DNA of 10,564 nt, taken from positions 1-10,564 of the forward strand of contig DBEH01000016.1 of the NCBI GenBank assembly GCA_002294005.1, read 5' to 3'. The DNA comes from Firmicutes bacterium UBA911 (GTDB lineage: Bacteria; Bacillota; Desulfotomaculia; Desulfotomaculales; Desulforudaceae). Positions 6,461 to 10,564 of this stretch are shown in pieces (positions within the stretch are counted from its first letter, which is position 1; the number at the start of each line of letters is the position of its first letter). The notes beneath the pieces are model-generated. The model made no database searches and was not told where the DNA came from. It saw only the letters and a program-made list of their open reading frames with translations. Made by a program: the position numbers and the translations under genes.

Positions 6461-7627
6461 TCAACGAGGGCCAGTGGTGAGCCGGCCTGCCGCCTTAATG
6501 ACCCGTTGGACTTCTTCGTCCGTAATGGCCGGAAAGAGCGGCAGGGTGAGGGCGGCTTCGTAGTAAGCTTCAGCCCGGGGGCAAAGGCCCGGCGGGTAAC
6601 CGAGGCGTTGGTAGTAGGGGTGGCGGTAGACAGGAATGTAGTGCACTTGGGTGCCGATGCCGTGTTGCCGCAACCAGGTGCAAACCTCATGGCGCGTTCT
6701 GCCGATTGCCTTCCAGTCTATCCGCACCACGTAGATGTGGTAGGCGGATTCCCGGTCCGGCTTTGGGGCCAGCGGGCGGATGGCCGGTGCAAGCGCCGAG
6801 AAGGCCTGGTCGTAGGTGCGGGCGATTTCCCTCCTTCTTTTCAGGAACCCGTCCAGCTTTTTCAACTGTGAGATGCCCAGGGCGCACTGCAGGTCGCTAA
6901 GGCGGTAGTTGTGCCCGAGGTGTTGCATTTCGCAGTACCAGGGTTCAGGATCAGATCCGGGTGCGCGGCCCAAGAGATGGGCGGGGTCGCGGGTGATGCC
7001 GTGCTCCCGGAACATTAGGAGCCGGCGCGCGAAACCGGTGTCGTCGGTCAGAACGGCGCCGCCCTCGCCGGTCGTGATGTGTTTGACCGGGTGGAAGCTG
7101 AAGACGGTCGTGCCGGAGAGACCGCCGACGCGGCGCCCTTTGTAGGCGGCCCCCAGGGCGTGGCAGGCGTCCTCGATTACGTAAAGGCCGCGGCGCCGGG
7201 CGATCTCGCGGATTTCGTCCATATCGCAGGGTTGGCCCGCGAAATGTACCGGGACGACGGCACGGGTGCGGGTGGTGATCAGGCTCTCGATCTGGGCGGC
7301 GTCGATGTTGGCCGTCTCCGGGTCAATGTCGGCGAAGACGGGCCTGGCGTTCAGGTAAAGGGCGGCATTGGCGGTGGCCGCAAAAGTAATGGGCGAGGTG
7401 ATCACCTCGCTCCCCGGTTGCAGGCCGGCTGCAAAGTACGCCCCGTGCAGGGCGGCCGTGCCGCTTGAAAAGACGACGGCATGCCGGGCGCCGCAGTACG
7501 CCGCCAGTGCTTCTTCAAATTCGGCTGCTTTAGGTCCCTGGGTCAGCCGGTCCGAGCGCAAAACTTCTACGACGGACCGGATATCCTCTTCATCGATGGC
7601 TTGCCGGCCGTACGGAATAAAGCGCAT
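6461..7627 (-). CDS. pseC: UDP-4-amino-4,6-dideoxy-N-acetyl-beta-L-altrosamine transaminase, PseC
   Basis: This PLP-dependent DegT/DnrJ/EryC1-family aminotransferase adds an amine at C4 of the PseB product, using glutamate as donor in known members. From ATG 7627 it has 388 residues and starts MRFIPYGRQAIDEEDI, the usual PseC beginning. SSGTAALHGA near 54-63 binds the PLP phosphate, EDACHALGA at about 152-160 holds the ring-contacting Asp, and FSFHPVKHITTGEGG places the Schiff-base Lys at 182 (H. pylori PseC has Lys183). A TTG at 7645 would add 6 residues but has no ribosome site. The ATG itself has only GAAGG one base away, too close to act as a normal Shine-Dalgarno, while an extended -10 box ends 6 nt upstream (see promoter entry). 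It lies 114 bp after spsF on the same strand and converges on pseI, so it is probably expressed with spsF and also from its own promoter. Confidence 0.94.
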   Translation of the reverse strand: MRFIPYGRQAIDEEDIRSVVEVLRSDRLTQGPKAAEFEEALAAYCGARHAVVFSSGTAALHGAYFAAGLQPGSEVITSPITFAATANAALYLNARPVFADIDPETANIDAAQIESLITTRTRAVVPVHFAGQPCDMDEIREIARRRGLYVIEDACHALGAAYKGRRVGGLSGTTVFSFHPVKHITTGEGGAVLTDDTGFARRLLMFREHGITRDPAHLLGRAPGSDPEPWYCEMQHLGHNYRLSDLQCALGISQLKKLDGFLKRRREIARTYDQAFSALAPAIRPLAPKPDRESAYHIYVVRIDWKAIGRTRHEVCTWLRQHGIGTQVHYIPVYRHPYYQRLGYPPGLCPRAEAYYEAALTLPLFPAITDEEVQRVIKAAGRLTTGPR

Positions 7628-7633
7628 GCCTTC

Positions 7634-7642
7634 ATTGTAACA
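7634..7642 (-). promoter_or_regulatory. Possible extended -10 promoter for a leaderless pseC transcript
   Basis: TGTTACAAT on the minus strand fits an extended -10 box (TG, one base, TACAAT). Only GAAGGC lies between it and the pseC ATG, so a normal start of transcription would fall at or next to the ATG. No -35 match is seen 17 bp upstream (CCGACG), as is often the case for extended -10 promoters. It is a pattern match only. Confidence 0.4.
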
Positions 7643-7705
7643 CAAAAACGCTGGCTCGTCGGGGCTAAAGTAAAGCGGGCGATAACCGGCATGCGGATGT
7701 TGTTT

Positions 7706-7733
7706 TAGCTCCGGCCGGCTAGCTCCGGCCGGC
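7706..7733. repeat. Tandem 14-bp GC repeat just after spsF
   Basis: TAGCTCCGGCCGGC occurs twice back to back (7706-7719 and 7720-7733), followed by a partial copy that reaches the spsF stop codon. Two CCGGCCGG blocks (7711-7718 and 7725-7732) form an 8-bp all-GC stem with a 6-nt loop. On the minus strand the hairpin is followed by AGCTAAAAC and not a T-run, so it does not look like an intrinsic terminator. It could act as an mRNA processing or stability element between spsF and pseC. Confidence 0.65.
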
Positions 7734-7741
7734 CGGGCCGG

Positions 7742-8473
7742 CTATACCGTGTGCTGGCGCACGTGGGCGTTGATCTTCAGGAGTTCCGGCTCCCGGTCCA
7801 GGAGCGCCAGCACGTCGCGGATCTCGATGATTTCCCCCGGCCGGTACAGGCGGTCGTAGATGTGCGCGAGCAACCGGTAATCCGCCTCCTCGTCCACGCA
7901 AAGACGCCGGCCGGGACGCTGCAAGGCGGCGGGTGCCGGATACCGGTCGCACCGGAACTGTTCCGGGTGCCGGTAAATGTACAGCGTGACGTGCTCGCGG
8001 GCCGGGGTGCCTTGCGCCAGGCGGTGGGCCCGGTCCAATGCCTCGCGGGTGAAGATTTCGGTGTCCAGCCCCCGCGGCAAACCGTCGGCCGCCCCGGCGC
8101 CCACGTAGTCAAAATCGTGGGCGCGGAAATACCGCACCACCCCGTCGACCGTATCCGGATCGATCAGGGGGCAGTCCCCGGTCACGCGCACCACCAAGTC
8201 GGCCCGCACCATTTCCGCCGCCTCGGCATACCTGGCCAGCACGTCTTGTTCGCTGCCGGCGTACCACGCCACGCCGGCCCGTTCGGCCAGGTCGATCACG
8301 GGTCGGTCCTGCGACGAGGCGGTGGTGGCGATCACAATCGTGTCCAGGCTTCCGGCCGATCGCAAGCGTTCAATTATGTGGGACAACAGCGGTCGTCCGG
8401 CAAGGGGTTTTAGCACTTTTCCCGGAAAACGCGTGGAACCGGTGCGGGCCTGGACAATGCCCACCGTATGCAA
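7742..8473 (-). CDS. spsF: SpsF-type cytidylyltransferase, probable CMP-pseudaminic acid synthetase (PseF role)
   Basis: The product is 243 residues with QARTGSTRFPGKVL at 8-21, the nucleotide-binding signature of SpsF-like cytidylyltransferases, and VTGDCPLIDPD at 97-107 with the metal-binding Asp at 100. The fold is the GT-A-like one shared with NeuA and KdsB. It probably transfers CMP from CTP to pseudaminic acid, the last cytoplasmic activation step; this role is inferred because it is the only nucleotidyltransferase in an otherwise complete pathway. The start is TTG 8473: GGGAGG lies 9 nt upstream and the motif begins 7 residues in. A GTG three codons later lacks suitable spacing. The open frame upstream to 8962 overlaps the SLH gene and is a shadow. 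It lies upstream of pseC on the same strand and divergent from the SLH gene. Confidence 0.9.
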   Translation of the reverse strand: MHTVGIVQARTGSTRFPGKVLKPLAGRPLLSHIIERLRSAGSLDTIVIATTASSQDRPVIDLAERAGVAWYAGSEQDVLARYAEAAEMVRADLVVRVTGDCPLIDPDTVDGVVRYFRAHDFDYVGAGAADGLPRGLDTEIFTREALDRAHRLAQGTPAREHVTLYIYRHPEQFRCDRYPAPAALQRPGRRLCVDEEADYRLLAHIYDRLYRPGEIIEIRDVLALLDREPELLKINAHVRQHTV

Positions 8474-8498
8474 GGCTCCAAACCTCCCGGATTTTTCT

Positions 8499-8528
8499 AT
8501 TATCGTAACATAAAATAAAACGTCCGAA
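8499..8528 (-). promoter_or_regulatory. Possible promoter for spsF
   Basis: On the minus strand, GATAAT (8499-8504) lies 18 bp downstream of TTCGGA (8523-8528), within the most AT-rich stretch of this intergenic region. Transcription would start near 8491, leaving a short leader that contains GGGAGG. The -35 box is weak. Confidence 0.35.
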
Positions 8529-8572
8529 TTGTTTTGGTCGCCCCCTTCAAATTGTTTCGGTCGTCCCCTCAA
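8527..8572. repeat. Two tandem degenerate 23-bp repeats in the spsF/SLH intergenic region
   Basis: The units at 8527-8549 and 8550-8572 both begin AATTGTTT, share GGTCG and a following C-run, and differ at a handful of positions. They overlap the possible -35 region of spsF by 2 bp and lie 68 bp upstream of the SLH gene, a position suited to a regulatory site shared by the two divergent genes. The rest of the 166-bp gap (8474-8639) shows no further structure apart from purine-rich sequence before the SLH start. Confidence 0.55.
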
Positions 8573-8639
8573 GTGCCCGTCAGCACCGGCCGAAGAAGAT
8601 GGGTAAGAGAAAAGAGGAACGGTTGGAGAGAAGCATCTT

Positions 8640-10463
8640 GTGAAGGGGGATGAGTTTGTGCTTTTGAAGCGTTTTAGAGACTTTTGGAGTTCCTCCGTCA
8701 ACCTGGTTGCATTGACAGTGTCCATATGCGTTCTGTTGCTATTGGTTCCCGTACCCGCTCTGGCCTCGATCAGCCTTACAGGGATCAACCCGTCGTCGGG
8801 AACGCTGGGGGAAACGGTGGAAGTGACCCTGACGGGAACGGGATTCTCCTCGGAAACGGCGGCAAAGATCAACAGGAGCACCGGGGCACTTATTGTCAAT
8901 GGATCGCTGGTGGGGGTCCCAAGTGACACGTCGGCACTGTTCCGTTTTACGATTCCGGCCAACGCGCCGACCGGGGAACAGCGCCTGACGGTGACCAGAG
9001 CAACGTATGAAGCCGCCCGGCCTTTTCATATCGCATCCGCCATTAGTGCGTTATACTTTGACGATGATAATGTCCTGGGTTCAAGTTTGTACCTGTCTGC
9101 CAATAACACCATTGAGATTGCGGTGCAAACGAGCAGCGGGAACGCGGAGGTCCAGTTTGGCTCGGTGGTCACCATCAAAGCGGACGGATCCATCGTCACA
9201 AGCCACACCGGCCTGGGTCCGGGGACGGAGAAATCCGGGAGCACTTACACGGTTGCGCGTTATCCGCTCAGGGCCGGAAACAACAGCATCGCCATCACCG
9301 CCTCGGTGGGCGGCAGAAGGGAAACCCTCAGGTTTACGGTGACCTACCCGGATGTGCCGTCGGCAGGCGCCGAGTACTACGTCGGTGACATCACCAAGGC
9401 CAGCAAAATAGACGCCTTCGGGAAGGCGGTTGCGTTGGACCTGGGTAGGGGCAACTACCTAACGGACGGAGGCGGAGCCTTTTCCCCGGACCAATTTCTA
9501 ATTATCACCGCCAGAGGCAGTCCAGATCAACCTCCCGGTGGTTTCGTGGGGGTAAGCCCGGTCTATCAACTGGAGTCGGCGGCAACCGCCGACCGGATCG
9601 GCAGGCCCGTCAGACTTGCGCTGAGATATTCCGGCTTGGGCGCATCCCCCGACAATCTAACCATATGGAAAGCCAGCAATCAGAACTTCACCTCGGGTCT
9701 TGAAAACCTGGGAGGCGTTGTGGACAGCAGGGCGGGGACAATCACCGTGTCGCTGGACGGAAGTCTCAGCGGGCACTACGCGGTGTTCGTCAGCATCGTG
9801 GGGGCGGAAACCTTTGCTGACCTACCCCTGGACGGCTGGTACTACCATGCGGTTTCGGCCCTGCGGGCCAAGGGGGTGATGGAACCGGCAACGGCGGCGT
9901 GGGGCTACCCCAATCCCGGCGACAATAATTTTGGACTGTCGCTGGCGTTCCAGATGTGCCGGGGCGAGTTCGCCTTCATGATGGTCCGGGCGCTGGGGCT
10001 GCCGCTGCTTGATGTGACGGGATCCTCGTTTATAGACGTTAGCGCCGGCAGGTTGGGAGGCAATGCGCTCTACGTCCGCGCCGTGGAGACGGCGGCACAT
10101 AACGGGCTGATCCGGGGGTTCCCCGACGGGAGGTTCTACCCCAAGGCGGACGAAGCCGGAGCGGCGGGCATTCTCACGCGGGAACAGGCGGCGGCGATCA
10201 TGGCCCGGGCGGCGGGGTTGCGGTTGAACACCCTGGAGACGAGCGTGAATGCGGCATTGAGGAAACTATACAGCGACTGGGAGAGTATCCCGGTCTGGGC
10301 CCGGTCTTCCGTGCTGGCCTGCCACCAGGCCGGGTTGATGGGCGGTTTGCCTAACGCTGACGGCACCTTCCGGTTTTATGACCATCCCGCCAATAATAGA
10401 CTGACCCGGGCGCAGGCGGCGTCGCTGGTGCACCGGTTTATGGAGCACAAGAAGTTGCTGTAA
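8640..10463 (+). CDS. Secreted IPT/TIG-like protein with three C-terminal SLH repeats
   Basis: A cell-surface protein anchored to secondary cell-wall polymer by S-layer-homology repeats. A Sec signal peptide spans about residues 1-42: basic start (LLKRFRDF), hydrophobic core (ICVLLLLVPVP) and a likely cleavage after ALA. Residues about 43-130 resemble an IPT/TIG immunoglobulin-like domain (INPSSGTLGETVEVTLTGTG). A second beta-rich region follows to about 233, then an unrecognised section of about 150 residues. Three SLH repeats lie at about 391-460 (FADLPLDGWYYHAVSALRAKG), 463-530 (LIRGFPDGRFYP, ILTREQAAAIMARA) and 543-603 (GLMGGLPNADGTF, LTRAQAASLVHRF). The start is GTG 8640 (GGAG 11 nt upstream) or GTG 8658 (AAGGGGG 8 nt upstream), which would still leave a good signal peptide. 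No catalytic domain is visible. It could be an S-layer or structural protein, and perhaps a glycan acceptor; the latter is speculation from location. Confidence 0.88.
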   Translation: MKGDEFVLLKRFRDFWSSSVNLVALTVSICVLLLLVPVPALASISLTGINPSSGTLGETVEVTLTGTGFSSETAAKINRSTGALIVNGSLVGVPSDTSALFRFTIPANAPTGEQRLTVTRATYEAARPFHIASAISALYFDDDNVLGSSLYLSANNTIEIAVQTSSGNAEVQFGSVVTIKADGSIVTSHTGLGPGTEKSGSTYTVARYPLRAGNNSIAITASVGGRRETLRFTVTYPDVPSAGAEYYVGDITKASKIDAFGKAVALDLGRGNYLTDGGGAFSPDQFLIITARGSPDQPPGGFVGVSPVYQLESAATADRIGRPVRLALRYSGLGASPDNLTIWKASNQNFTSGLENLGGVVDSRAGTITVSLDGSLSGHYAVFVSIVGAETFADLPLDGWYYHAVSALRAKGVMEPATAAWGYPNPGDNNFGLSLAFQMCRGEFAFMMVRALGLPLLDVTGSSFIDVSAGRLGGNALYVRAVETAAHNGLIRGFPDGRFYPKADEAGAAGILTREQAAAIMARAAGLRLNTLETSVNAALRKLYSDWESIPVWARSSVLACHQAGLMGGLPNADGTFRFYDHPANNRLTRAQAASLVHRFMEHKKLL

Positions 10464-10503
10464 AGGGCGAAAACCCTGAACCCGGGTAGTCTTGCGGTCG
10501 AAA

Positions 10504-10539
10504 GCCGGCGGGGATGGCCTGCCGGCCCCATGTTTTTTT
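10504..10539 (+). terminator. Probable Rho-independent terminator after the SLH gene
   Basis: GCCGGC at 10504-10509 pairs with GCCGGC at 10521-10526, and a run of seven T follows at 10533-10539, about 40 to 75 bp after the stop codon. The six bases between stem and T-run (CCCATG) make it imperfect. Confidence 0.5.
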
Positions 10540-10564
10540 GTTGAACTTTCTCAAAATATCTGGA

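Noticed and set aside
8527..8572. CRISPR-like repeats
   Set aside because: Only two directly abutting degenerate units with no spacers; no cas genes in the window.
8474..8962. N-terminal extension of the spsF frame
   Set aside because: The family signature begins 7 residues after the TTG at 8473, which has GGGAGG upstream; the extension overlaps the SLH gene and is low quality.

Overview
The window is a sugar-biosynthesis island of about 60% GC. It carries every enzyme activity needed to make a CMP-activated pseudaminic-acid-type nonulosonic sugar from UDP-GlcNAc, flanked by a flagellin-glycosylation (Maf) gene and a surface-anchored SLH protein gene. The mix of a Maf protein, SpsF/SpsE/SpsG-style enzymes and a secreted protein with C-terminal S-layer-homology repeats, with frequent GTG and TTG starts and strong Shine-Dalgarno sequences, suggests a flagellated, fairly GC-rich Firmicute (Desulfotomaculum/Pelotomaculum/Moorella-like). 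This taxonomic guess is inference; no RNA gene or marker gene is present to confirm it.

Left part, minus strand (1-2378): an unrecognised 189-aa helical protein is followed, with a 4-nt stop/start overlap, by a Maf (MptE-like, DUF115) protein that runs off the left edge. Between 2379 and 2673 is a divergent control region holding a short GC-rich repeat (copy A) and an 11-bp direct repeat.

Centre, plus strand (2674-6457): pseB, then a fused pseG-pseH gene, then pseI. The pseH half has much lower GC (about 46% over 4741-5100) than its surroundings. Near its C-terminus it carries a 123-bp imperfectly palindromic element (copy B, 5106-5228) inserted in frame. Copy B shares sequence with copy A.

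Right part: on the minus strand spsF (CMP-sugar synthetase, the PseF role) is followed by pseC, which converges on pseI with only 3 bp between the stop codons. An SLH-domain protein is transcribed divergently from spsF and ends before a probable intrinsic terminator.

How they work together: PseB dehydrates and epimerises UDP-GlcNAc, PseC aminates C4, the PseH domain acetylates that amine, the PseG domain removes UDP, PseI condenses the free sugar with phosphoenolpyruvate, and SpsF activates it with CTP. Maf is the likely transferase onto flagellin. The SLH protein may be another glycan-bearing surface protein or simply a neighbour. The pathway is a known one; the least ordinary things here are the in-frame repeat inside the acetyltransferase domain, the related repeat next to the unknown maf-linked gene, and a possibly leaderless pseC transcript.
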